A stretch of 55,961 nucleotides of DNA, taken from positions 1-55,961 of the forward strand of contig JAXMBS010000036.1 of the NCBI GenBank assembly GCA_046349775.1, written 5' to 3'. The position numbers and the translations under genes were made by a program. Source of the stretch: JAEUIG01 sp046349775. Lineage in GTDB: Bacteria > Planctomycetota > Planctomycetia > Planctomycetales > Planctomycetaceae. This document shows, in pieces, positions 33,474-40,473 of the stretch (positions within the stretch are counted from its first letter, which is position 1; every line of letters begins with the position of its first letter). The notes under the pieces are model-generated. The model ran no database searches. It worked only from the letters and a program-made list of their open reading frames with translations, and was not told where the DNA came from.

Positions 33474-33824
33474 CTACGCCCCGCCGCGCTGGCCGAGGAT
33501 GAAGTCGTACAGCGTGTGCGCGGCCGGTTCCCACTCGCCGCCGCGCGCCTGCTCAAGGATCTCGTCGAGCCGGTCTGCCACCGCGTCGGACATCCGACCC
33601 TCGGCGTGATACGTCTTCAACCGCCGGGCGCAGTCGTTCAGTTGGGTCGTGTCGCGGGCCGTCAGGGCCGTGAACAGGGCATCGACCGTGTTGAAGACCT
33701 GCTCGTCAGTCTGCATCTGCGGCGGCGGCCAGTGCGCCCAGACCTGCAGCGCCAACACCAGGAAGGCCAGCGCGCCCCCCGCTCCGAACAACCAGAACCG
33801 TCGGCGATCAGGGTCACTCGCCAT
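33474..33824 (-). CDS. Hypothetical membrane-anchored helical protein, coupled to the DUF1559 gene
   Basis: A 116-residue protein with a basic start (MASDPDRRRFW), one membrane helix (GGALAFLVLALQVWAHW) and an exported helical part (DALFTALTARDTTQLNDCAR and YHAEGRMSDAVADRLDEILE). Its start overlaps the end of the upstream DUF1559 gene by 11 nt, so translation should be coupled. Short companions of this type often sit behind DUF1559 genes in planctomycetes. The function is unknown. Confidence 0.65.
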   Translation of the reverse strand: MASDPDRRRFWLFGAGGALAFLVLALQVWAHWPPPQMQTDEQVFNTVDALFTALTARDTTQLNDCARRLKTYHAEGRMSDAVADRLDEILEQARGGEWEPAAHTLYDFILGQRGGA

Positions 33825-34890
33825 GATTCACCTCTCCGCCGTTGCGGGTGCACAAGGCGACCCAGACGTACGCATCAGTGAACGCGGTGTAGTAGCGGAC
33901 GGACCCGTCGCCGAACAGCACGTGACATCCTGCGCCGTGTTCGCCCCACATTTCATCTGTGTGCCCGAACGGATTGTTGGGGGCATGGATGATGACTTGC
34001 GGGTGGTCGTGGGTGTCCGGTCCGCAGTGCGAGCCGACCATGTTCGTGGCGGCATTGTTCTCTGACGGCCAGGCGCGCAGGTCCATCCGGGGAATCGTGC
34101 CCCCGCCGGGCACGACGCCCACCCAGGTGCTGTTGGTGAGAATTGAACTCCGTTCGCCGATGAACACCGTGTTCGAACTGCCGTCGGTGATGTCGCGAAG
34201 CCGCGTGTGCGAGTTGGGATAGAACGGGCCGTTAATGACGGCGTCCGGCGCTCCGCTGACCGGCTCGGGGATGTCGAAGTTGAAGCAATACGGCGGGGTG
34301 CGGCCCCACGGCTGATTCACACCGGCGTTCGTTACGTAGTGCGAATGGGAGAAGAAGACTGGGCTGCCGTCCGACCGCACGATGTCGGTGCCGGTCTTCC
34401 CTGCGCCCGAGACGGAAGGACCCGGGACCGGATGCTGGACGACATACCCGTTGCTGCCACCGGTTGCCGACGGGCAGAGAAAGACCTGGACTGGCACGGC
34501 CGCTGGTACTTTGTTCCTGATCGACCAGCATGGCGAATTGAAATCGAACTGATTGTACAGCGGCGCCTGATCGAGAAACGGCAGCAGCAATGCGCCCCAG
34601 CCGAAGCCTGTGCTGCCGACCATTTGGCCGTCGGGGTAGCTGATCCCGTCGACCGCACCGGCCAGATATGGGTTGTTCACGCACGCCGGCGGGAACAACC
34701 CGAAGGTGCTTTCGTAGTTGTGCAGCGCGAGGCCAACCTGCTTGAGGTTGTTGCGGCACTGCGTGCGCCGTGCCGCTTCGCGGGCCTGTTGCACGGCAGG
34801 GAGCAACAGGCTGATCAGAATCGCGATGATCGCTATGACCACCAACAGTTCGATGAGCGTGAAACCATGGCGCAATCTACGGTGAATCAT
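33814..34890 (-). CDS. DUF1559 protein with pseudopilin-type N-terminus
   Basis: About 358 residues from ATG 34890. The N-terminus is a type IV prepilin signal: HGFTLIELLVVIAIIAILIS, with cleavage after Gly and a Glu at +5. Next comes LLPAVQQAREAARRTQCRNN and LKQVGLALHNYESTFGLFPP, diagnostic of DUF1559. The C-terminal end has HGAGCHVLFGDGSVRYYT and FTDAYVWVALCTRNGG, also family marks. Such proteins occur in many copies in planctomycete genomes and are thought to be exported, pilin-like surface proteins. A well-formed promoter with an internal palindrome lies upstream. Translation overlaps the next gene. Confidence 0.95.
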   Translation of the reverse strand: MIHRRLRHGFTLIELLVVIAIIAILISLLLPAVQQAREAARRTQCRNNLKQVGLALHNYESTFGLFPPACVNNPYLAGAVDGISYPDGQMVGSTGFGWGALLLPFLDQAPLYNQFDFNSPCWSIRNKVPAAVPVQVFLCPSATGGSNGYVVQHPVPGPSVSGAGKTGTDIVRSDGSPVFFSHSHYVTNAGVNQPWGRTPPYCFNFDIPEPVSGAPDAVINGPFYPNSHTRLRDITDGSSNTVFIGERSSILTNSTWVGVVPGGGTIPRMDLRAWPSENNAATNMVGSHCGPDTHDHPQVIIHAPNNPFGHTDEMWGEHGAGCHVLFGDGSVRYYTAFTDAYVWVALCTRNGGEVNHGE

Positions 34891-34925
34891 GGCGGTGCCA
34901 ATGAAATAGAGTTTGATGATTGCAG

Positions 34926-34954
34926 ACAATACTTTTGGGTGACCAAAAAGTCAA
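34926..34954 (-). promoter_or_regulatory. Sigma-70-type promoter with palindrome in the spacer
   Basis: On the minus strand TTGACT (34954-34949) and TATTGT (34931-34926) are separated by exactly 17 nt. The spacer contains TTTTGG-TCAC-CCAAAA (34933-34948), a perfect 6-bp palindrome placed where a repressor would block polymerase. Expected transcription start is about 34919, giving a leader of about 30 nt before the DUF1559 ATG. Confidence 0.5.
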
Positions 34955-35119
34955 CGGTCAATTTCCAGAGTTTCAGACTGTTTCGTGCCGGAGCGGATGT
35001 TCAGCAAGGAGCGTTCCGGACCGTAGAATGAAGGGTCCGCGCCGGCGCAAGCCGTAACGACGACCGTCCGGGAAGCTGGACACAGCACCGCGCGACGGCA
35101 TCCTGCCCTGCCCTGTCAG

Positions 35120-35866
35120 TCAGCGATCGGAGGGTCTCGGCGCCACCCGCCAATGCCAATCCAGGCCGTTCGGCAGTGACTCGTTGGCGTATTCGATGTG
35201 GATCACGCGGCGATTCGCCGGTCGGAGGGCGCGGGAGGACGCATGCAGGGTTAACGGGCACATTGCGAGCAGGGCGCCGGCGGGAGCTGCACACGTGACT
35301 TCGCCGACGCGCTCCCGCCAGTCGGCGATCTCGTCGTCGAGCCAGCCGTGACGATGCGAGCCGGGGATCACGCGCAGCGCGCCGTTGCTGGCGTCGCAGT
35401 CATCGAGGTGGATTCTCAAGGCCAACATCCGCGAGAGGATGTCCGCCGGCGGCTGCACCTGCCACACGCCGGCCTTGCGTCCCCAGGCGATGAAACCGGG
35501 CGTCTCGATGTGCTGGGCGACCGCAATGACGCTGTCCTGATGCCAGCCGAGGGCCCAGTTGGCATCCGGGGTCTTGTTGAACAGGATCGCCCGGGTGGCA
35601 AACGCGCTGTCGCCCAGGATGGGCGTAACGAACGGCCAGATCTCGGGACTCACGGCGAGAGCCGCGACCTCCGGCACGAGTTCCAACAGGTTGCGGATTC
35701 CGTAGACGTTTGATTTCCGGCGGACTGCTTCTCCCGGCGGTACGCGACTGAGCGCCGCTTGCAATTCCTCCACATCCGCGTCTGACAGCACCCGCGGAAG
35801 TTTAAAATAGCCATCGCGCTGAAAGCGCGCGGCATACGACGACGGATCAAATTCGCGGCCACTCAT
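35120..35866 (-). CDS. Phytanoyl-CoA dioxygenase (PhyH) family protein
   Basis: A 248-residue Fe(II)/2-oxoglutarate oxygenase. It opens with FQRDGYFKLPRVLSDADVEE, the common PhyH start. The metal triad is visible as H-x-D in LGWHQDSVIAV and a distal His in CPLTLHASSRALRPANRRV, where the following Arg would bind 2-oxoglutarate. LRIHLDDCDASNGALRVIPG is the family core strand. The start at 35866 fits. Relatives hydroxylate lipids or small molecules; the substrate is unknown. The gene follows Gfo/Idh/MocA on the same strand with a strong foldback element between. Confidence 0.88.
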   Translation of the reverse strand: MSGREFDPSSYAARFQRDGYFKLPRVLSDADVEELQAALSRVPPGEAVRRKSNVYGIRNLLELVPEVAALAVSPEIWPFVTPILGDSAFATRAILFNKTPDANWALGWHQDSVIAVAQHIETPGFIAWGRKAGVWQVQPPADILSRMLALRIHLDDCDASNGALRVIPGSHRHGWLDDEIADWRERVGEVTCAAPAGALLAMCPLTLHASSRALRPANRRVIHIEYANESLPNGLDWHWRVAPRPSDR

Positions 35867-35882
35867 CTCGATCCATCAATAG

Positions 35883-35947
35883 AACCACAACGACACAACG
35901 GACACGACGAGTTACGCCTTCGTTGTGTCCGTTGTGTCGTTGTGGTT
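35883..35947. repeat. Near-perfect 27-bp inverted repeat of CACAACG words
   Basis: The arms 35883-35909 and 35921-35947 are complementary at 26 of 27 positions around an 11-nt loop. Each arm is itself a word array (CCACAACGACACAACGGACA). It lies 17 nt upstream of the PhyH ATG and would form a strong hairpin in a Gfo/PhyH co-transcript. Confidence 0.8.
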
Positions 35948-35956
35948 GACCTCCTT

Positions 35957-35999
35957 CGCTCACAAATCGGCGCAAATCTCTGAAATCTGCATCGCTTCC
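35957..35999. repeat. AAATCTCTGAAATC word repeat, copy 2
   Basis: It reads CGCTCACAAATCGGCGC and AAATCTCTGAAATCTGC, sharing AATCTCTGAAATC with 4996-5035. It lies just after the stop of the Gfo/Idh/MocA gene (36019), as copy 1 lies just after the MFS gene stop at 5054. Confidence 0.4.
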
Positions 36000-36018
36000 C
36001 GATGTCCCGCTCAAAACA

Positions 36019-37137
36019 TCACCGCAGCGTAAACGACGGCAGCTTCACGATCTTGCCCCCCTTCATGGCCGACTCGTGCGCGCACAGCCCGACGCAGGTC
36101 CAATTGGCCGACTGGACGGCGTTCGGCCACGGGTCGCGATCCTCGGCCAGCGCCGAGAGGAACTCGTTGGCCAGATGCGGATGCGAGCCGCCGTGGCCCC
36201 CGCCCTGGATAAAGGACAAGTGTCCGGAGTCGTGGATTTCGGCGGGTTGCGTAAACCGCCGGATCGGATCGGGGAGCCGGTGGGCATAATCGGGGACCTC
36301 GACGGGGGACGGAATCTCCGGCTCCGGTTTTTTGGCCGTATGCAGGATGTGCGGCTGGCCTTCCACCAGCGTCCATTCGAAGCTCTGCTTCGTGCCGTAG
36401 ACGTCGAAGCTCTCGCGGTATTGCCGCGCCGTGTCGTACAGGAATCGCCAGATGTGGCAGGCCACATCGCTGTCGGCGATGTGGATGTGGCACGACTCCA
36501 CGGCGAACGGGTTTTTCGACTTCTTGCGGATGTCCTTGCGCACTGCACCAGAGCCGAAACAGCTCACGTATTCCGCCCGGCCGTTCACCAGCCCGAGGCA
36601 GGGGCTGACGACGTGCGTCGCGTAGTGCATCGGGATCATCTTCTGCCAGTACTCCGGCCAGCCGTCCATGTCCTGCGGATGCGAAGCCGCCATGTACTGG
36701 ATCTTGCCGAGGTCGCCGCGGTCATAGAGTTCCTTGATGAACAGGAACTCGCGGGAGTAGACGACGGTCTCGGCCATCATGTACTTCAGGCCGGTCTTAC
36801 GGACGAGCCGGCAGATTTCCTTGCATTCCTCAATGGTCGTCGCCATCGGCACGGTGCACATCACGTGCTTCCCTGCCTTCAGGGCGGCGATCGACATCCA
36901 GCCGTGGTCCGGAATCGGCGAGTTGATATGGACGAAATTGACCTGTTCGTCCTTCAGGACATCCTTGAACTTCGTGTACCGCGCCTCGATTCCGAACTCG
37001 TCCGCGCACTTGTTCAGCGCTGCTTCGTCGCGACGGCAGACGGCATGGACGCGAGCGTGCGGATGGTGCTGGTAGATCGGGATGAACTCGGCGCCAAAGC
37101 CGAGTCCGACCATAGCGACATTGATGGGTTCGGTCAT
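36019..37137 (-). CDS. Gfo/Idh/MocA-family oxidoreductase
   Basis: A 372-residue protein with an N-terminal NAD(P) Rossmann domain (INVAMVGLGFGAEFIPIYQH), then VHINSPIPDHGWMSIAALKA and GKHVMCTVPMATTIEECKEI; the usual EKP-like Lys position reads CTVPMATT, lacking the Lys. The C-terminal alpha/beta domain has AVESCHIHIADSDVACHIWR and ends with HLANEFLSALAEDRDPWPN. The loss of the catalytic Lys may mean an altered reaction or a non-redox role. There is no Tat signal, so cytosolic. These enzymes act on sugars or inositols. The start at 37137 fits the Rossmann lead. Confidence 0.9.
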   Translation of the reverse strand: MTEPINVAMVGLGFGAEFIPIYQHHPHARVHAVCRRDEAALNKCADEFGIEARYTKFKDVLKDEQVNFVHINSPIPDHGWMSIAALKAGKHVMCTVPMATTIEECKEICRLVRKTGLKYMMAETVVYSREFLFIKELYDRGDLGKIQYMAASHPQDMDGWPEYWQKMIPMHYATHVVSPCLGLVNGRAEYVSCFGSGAVRKDIRKKSKNPFAVESCHIHIADSDVACHIWRFLYDTARQYRESFDVYGTKQSFEWTLVEGQPHILHTAKKPEPEIPSPVEVPDYAHRLPDPIRRFTQPAEIHDSGHLSFIQGGGHGGSHPHLANEFLSALAEDRDPWPNAVQSANWTCVGLCAHESAMKGGKIVKLPSFTLR

Positions 37138-37176
37138 GGAGGTTGGTGATCTGGTCGTTTGGCGGCCGGTGGTCCG
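37138..37176 (-). repeat. GGTGATCTGGTCG word leader
   Basis: On the coding strand it reads GGCCGCCAAACGACCAG then ATCACCAACCTCC and abuts the ATG at 37137. These are the CACCAAAC-type words also seen at 14961 and 2941. Confidence 0.4.
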
Positions 37177-37270
37177 CGGCGGCGCGGTGCAGATTGGGCG
37201 ATTTCGGTAGGATGGGAGTGCGACAGTTTATCGGCGTCCCGGAGCGAATGCGACCAATTGAGGATTCAGT

Positions 37271-37432
37271 CCCGGCGCGCCGGGAGGGGATCGGGAATCA
37301 GGGACGGGCGACACAATCGCGCGTGGCAATAGTCCACCAAACACCAAGCACGAAAGCGACTCCCCGAATTCGTCTTCGTTGATGCATCCCCCCGACCTAC
37401 AATTCTGTGAGTGTTGATCCCGGTGCGCCGGG
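37271..37432. repeat. Two CCCGGYGCGCCGGG palindromes
   Basis: CCCGGCGCGCCGGG (37271-37284) and CCCGGTGCGCCGGG (37419-37432) lie 148 bp apart in the region between the divergent Gfo/Idh/MocA and DUF444 genes. Between them a CCACCAAACACCAAGCAC tract and a TACAAT box are also present. They could be paired operator sites or palindromic repeats. Confidence 0.45.
37398..37403 (+). promoter_or_regulatory. TACAAT -10-like box upstream of DUF444
   Basis: CGACCTACAATTC resembles CGACCTATAATTC at 38731-38743 before the AlgH-type gene; the shared context CGACCTAYAATTC suggests a common promoter form. A weak TTCGTT lies 17 nt upstream. Confidence 0.3.
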
Positions 37433-37435
37433 AAC

Positions 37436-37459
37436 CTCTGACCTCTGACGTCTGCCCCC
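37436..37459 (+). repeat. CCTCTGAC word leader abutting a start codon
   Basis: It reads CCTCTGACCTCTGACGTCTG then CCCC and ends directly at the ATG of the DUF444 gene. It is G-poor with no Shine-Dalgarno. Confidence 0.5.
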
Positions 37460-38566
37460 ATGCCCCGATCCATCGACCACGACGTCAAACGCTTCAACGA
37501 GATCGTGCGGGGGCGAATCCGCAAGGATCTGCGGAAGTACATCAATCACGGCGAGATGCTCGGCCGCACCGGCCGCGAGACGGTCGCCATCCCGGTGCCG
37601 AGCATCGACATTCCGCATTTCGTCCACGGCCAGAAAGGCTCCGGCGGCACCGGTCAGGGAGAGGGACAGGTTGGCCAGCCGATCGGTCGCGGGCAGGACG
37701 ACGGCGACGGCCAGGGTCAGGCCGGCAGCGAAGCCGGGCAACACATCCGCGAAGTCGAAGTGACGCTCGACGAGCTGGCCGAGATGTTGGGACAGGAATT
37801 GGAACTACCGCGCATCGAACCCAAGGGAAAGGATGCGATCAAGTCGCAGAAGGACAAGTATTCCACAATCAGCCGCGTCGGCCCCGATTCGCTCCGGCAC
37901 TTCAAGCGAACTTACAAAGAAGCGCTCAAGCGGCAGATCGCCAGCGGGCAATACGACCCGCGCCGGCCCGTCATCATTCCCACGGGCGAAGACGAGCGGT
38001 TCCGCAGTTGGAAGACGGTCCCTGAGCCGCAGTCCAACGCGGCGATCATCTATGTGATGGACGTGTCCGGCTCGATGACCGACGACCAGAAAAACATCGT
38101 CCGCACGGAGGCCTTCTGGATCGATACCTGGCTGCAGAGCCAGTACGACGGCGTCACCCGTCGCTACGTCGTCCACGACGCCGTCGCGCACGAAGTCGAC
38201 GAGGACACGTTCTACCGCGTCCGCGAAAGCGGCGGCACGCGCATCTCCTCGGCCTACAAGAAAACGCACCAGATCATCGAGCGGGACTTTCCCGTCAATG
38301 AATGGAACATCTACGTGTTCCAGTTCTCGGACGGCGACAACTGGGGTGAAGACAACCGCGAATGCCTGAAGTACCTCGCCGAGCACCTGCTGCCAGTCTC
38401 CAACCTGTTCTGCTACGGCCAGGTGGAAAGCCCCTACGGCAGCGGCGACTTCATCCGCGAGCTGCGGAAGATCGTGGACAAGAACGAGAACCTGGTGCTG
38501 TCGGAGATCGACAGTAAGGACGGGATCTACGATTCGATCAAGACGTTTCTCGGGAAAGGCCGATGA
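37460..38566 (+). CDS. DUF444 (YeaH/YhbH) family protein
   Basis: A 368-residue cytosolic protein. The N-terminal part has RSIDHDVKRFNEIVRGRIRK and a GRTGRETVAIPVP block, then a Gly/Gln-rich segment (about residues 55-95), as in YeaH/YhbH. The C-terminal half is a vWA-like domain: IIYVMDVSGSMTDDQKNIV (MIDAS-type DxSxS), FYRVRESGGTRISSAYKK, and IYVFQFSDGDNW. Relatives are normally encoded with the PrkA kinase and SpoVR in a stress operon; neither is seen here. The ATG at 37460 is immediately preceded by a CTCTGAC-type tract. Confidence 0.92.
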   Translation: MPRSIDHDVKRFNEIVRGRIRKDLRKYINHGEMLGRTGRETVAIPVPSIDIPHFVHGQKGSGGTGQGEGQVGQPIGRGQDDGDGQGQAGSEAGQHIREVEVTLDELAEMLGQELELPRIEPKGKDAIKSQKDKYSTISRVGPDSLRHFKRTYKEALKRQIASGQYDPRRPVIIPTGEDERFRSWKTVPEPQSNAAIIYVMDVSGSMTDDQKNIVRTEAFWIDTWLQSQYDGVTRRYVVHDAVAHEVDEDTFYRVRESGGTRISSAYKKTHQIIERDFPVNEWNIYVFQFSDGDNWGEDNRECLKYLAEHLLPVSNLFCYGQVESPYGSGDFIRELRKIVDKNENLVLSEIDSKDGIYDSIKTFLGKGR

Positions 38567-38604
38567 TTCTGCCGCGTGTCATCGGTCAGCCGGGTGCGCC
38601 GCCC

Positions 38605-38697
38605 ATTGGTCAACCGTCAATGGTTAATTGTCCAGGCCCGCGCACGAGATCTGTGGCTCGCCACGACGCCGTTTTTGACAATTGACGATTGACCAAT
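38605..38697. repeat. ATTGGTCAA/AATTGTC inverted repeat
   Basis: ATTGGTCAACCGTCAATGG with TTAATTGTC (38605-38632) faces GACAATTGACGATTGACCAA (38677 on). The arms pair with one gap across a 44-nt loop. It is the third member of the AATTGAC word family and lies between two plus-strand genes. Confidence 0.6.
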
Positions 38698-38734
38698 CCG
38701 CGACCGCGACTATCCGTCCACCACACGCGCGACC

Positions 38735-38740
38735 TATAAT
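38735..38740 (+). promoter_or_regulatory. TATAAT box upstream of the YqgE/AlgH gene
   Basis: This is a perfect -10 consensus within GCGACCTATAATTCCGG, 58 nt before the ATG at 38798. No good -35 lies at 16-18 nt spacing, so it may be an extended or activator-dependent promoter. Confidence 0.35.
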
Positions 38741-38797
38741 TCCGGCGGTCAGCGGCTGCGGCCGTTCGTTTCATGGAATTGCCGATCAGCGTGAGCA

Positions 38798-39361
38798 ATG
38801 TCCGAGTCCCTGCGAGGTCACTTTCTGATTGCCGGCTGCAAGCTGCGTGACCCGAACTTCTTCAAGACGGTCGTGCTGATCGTCGAGCACAATGACGAAT
38901 GTGCGATGGGCCTGGTCGTGAACCGGCCGTCGTCGGTCAGCGTGGCGAACGCCCTGTCCGGACATTTTGATCTGCCGGAAACCGGCGATCTGGTGCACTG
39001 CGGCGGACCGGTGGAAGCCGGCACCTACTTCGTCCTGCACAACACGGCCGAATTCCCCGATGGCGAGCACCCGGTCTGCGGCGGCCTGTACGTGGGCAAC
39101 AGCCCGGCGGTGTTTGAGGAAGTCGTGCGGCATGTCTCGATCAGCGCGGAACTCAAGTTCCGCGTCTACTCCGGCTGCGCGGGCTGGGGCGCCGGGCAGC
39201 TCGAAAGCGAACTCGCGCGCGGCGACTGGTTCGTCGTGCCGGCCAGCGAAGACATCGTGTTTCACGACGATCCCTATGTCGTCTGGGAACTGCTGATGCG
39301 GCAGGTGTACGAATCCAACCGGATCGTGCCGAACTGCTCGAAGAACCCCGAGCTGAACTGA
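38798..39361 (+). CDS. YqgE/AlgH family protein
   Basis: A 187-residue cytosolic protein with the family landmarks: LRGHFLIAGCKLRDPNFFKT, VVLIVEHNDECAMGLVVNRP near the start, then VHCGGPVEAGTYFVLHNT, FRVYSGCAGWGAGQLESELA and GDWFVVPASEDIVF. The length is usual. AlgH was linked to alginate regulation in Pseudomonas, but the biochemical role is undefined. The start at 38798 gives the standard short lead. A TATAAT box and an AATTGAC-word foldback lie upstream. Confidence 0.93.
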   Translation: MSESLRGHFLIAGCKLRDPNFFKTVVLIVEHNDECAMGLVVNRPSSVSVANALSGHFDLPETGDLVHCGGPVEAGTYFVLHNTAEFPDGEHPVCGGLYVGNSPAVFEEVVRHVSISAELKFRVYSGCAGWGAGQLESELARGDWFVVPASEDIVFHDDPYVVWELLMRQVYESNRIVPNCSKNPELN

Positions 39362-39363
39362 CG

Positions 39364-39397
39364 GTATTTTCGATTTCAGATTTTCGATTTTCGATGG
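39364..39397 (+). repeat. TTTTCGATTTC word repeat
   Basis: It reads GTATTTTCGATTTCAG and ATTTTCGATTTTCGATGG, directly after the AlgH-type stop. T-rich on the coding strand, it is in the opposite orientation to most word leaders in this window. Confidence 0.4.
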
Positions 39398-39500
39398 GTC
39401 GAGCGAGTGGGAGGCGCGGGTGTGGTCCGCGGTCACCCGCGCGACGCTTGAGCGGTTGGCTTCAGGATGACGGCGGCCTGTTGCTGAAACTCCGCCGCGT

Positions 39501-39506
39501 TACAAT
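39501..39506 (+). promoter_or_regulatory. TACAAT -10-like box
   Basis: GCGTTACAATCTCTG lies 52 nt before the ATG of the DUF6159-like gene. TTGCTG lies upstream but at only 14-nt spacing. It is weak support for a separate promoter. Confidence 0.25.
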
Positions 39507-39557
39507 CTCTGTGCTGCGTCGTCCCGTGCCTGCTGCACCTGTCTCAGGAGTCGCGCC

Positions 39558-40409
39558 GTGTTCGAGCGTCTCAGTAACGGTTGGGAGATGGCCAGGGAGA
39601 GCTGGCACGTTTTGCGGCTCGATAAAGAACTGCTGGTGTTTCCGCTCGTCAGCGGCTGCTGCTGTCTGCTGGTGCTGGCGAGTTTCGGGCTGCCCCTGTG
39701 GAACAGCCCGTATGCCGGAGTGCTCACCGGAGATCGCGACATTGCCCACGATCCCGTGGCCTGGTTGATTCTGTTCGCGTTCTACACGGTGAACTACTTC
39801 GTGATCGTATTCTTCAACTCGGCGCTGGTGGCGTGCGCGCTGATTCGATTCCGGGGCGGGGATCCGACGGTCGGAGACGGCCTCCGCGCGTCGATGCAGC
39901 GTCTGCCGCAGATTTTCGCATGGTCGCTGGTCAGCGCGACGGTCGGCGTCATTCTGCGGGCGATCGAGTCCCGTTCGGAGAAGGCTGGACAGTTTGCCGC
40001 GGCGCTGCTGGGCGCCGGCTGGACGATCGCCACCTACTTTGTTGTGCCGGTGCTGGTCGTCGAGCAGGCGGGCCCGTTCCAGGCGATCCAGCGGTCGCTC
40101 GCGATCCTGAAACAAACGTGGGGCGAAGCGGTCGGGGCGCACTTCAGCATCAAGTTCATCGTGTTCCTCGCATCGCTGGCGGCGATCGTGCCGATCATTG
40201 GCGGGGCGTTCGTGATTGCCGCCGGCCACGCAGGTCCGGGGATTGTCCTGATGGCTTGCGGACTGATCGGGATGATGCTCGTGTCGCTCATTTCGGCGAC
40301 GCTGAACACGATCATTCTGGCCGCGCTGTATCTGTACGCGGCCGATGGCAAGGTGCCCGCGCATTTCAGCGAAAACCTCCTGCGCCAGGCCTTTGCTGGT
40401 AAACACTGA
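39558..40409 (+). CDS. DUF6159-like polytopic membrane protein
   Basis: A 283-residue protein with about six membrane segments. It starts MFERLSNGWEMARESWHVLR followed by LDKELLVFPLVSGCCCLLVL, a pattern typical of DUF6159 proteins. Other segments are AWLILFAFYTVNYFVIVFFN, LLGAGWTIATYFVVPVLVVE, and GPGIVLMACGLIGMMLVSLI. The QAIQRSLAILKQTWGEAVGA loop is amphipathic, as in the related glycerophosphodiesterase membrane domain. The function is unknown. The start at 39558 is a GTG just after GGAGTCGCGCC, a plausible but weak ribosome site. Confidence 0.8.
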   Translation: MFERLSNGWEMARESWHVLRLDKELLVFPLVSGCCCLLVLASFGLPLWNSPYAGVLTGDRDIAHDPVAWLILFAFYTVNYFVIVFFNSALVACALIRFRGGDPTVGDGLRASMQRLPQIFAWSLVSATVGVILRAIESRSEKAGQFAAALLGAGWTIATYFVVPVLVVEQAGPFQAIQRSLAILKQTWGEAVGAHFSIKFIVFLASLAAIVPIIGGAFVIAAGHAGPGIVLMACGLIGMMLVSLISATLNTIILAALYLYAADGKVPAHFSENLLRQAFAGKH

Positions 40410-40447
40410 AGCCAGGCACTTGATGTCAGCAGTCTCTTGTTCATTTC

Positions 40448-40473
40448 CTGACGTCTGACCTCAAACCTCTCCC
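40448..40473 (+). repeat. CTGACGTCTGACC word leader abutting a start codon
   Basis: It reads CTGACGTCTGACCTC and AAACCTCTCCC and ends exactly at the ATG of the SDR gene (40474). It shares GACGTCTG with the tract before the DUF444 gene. Confidence 0.5.
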
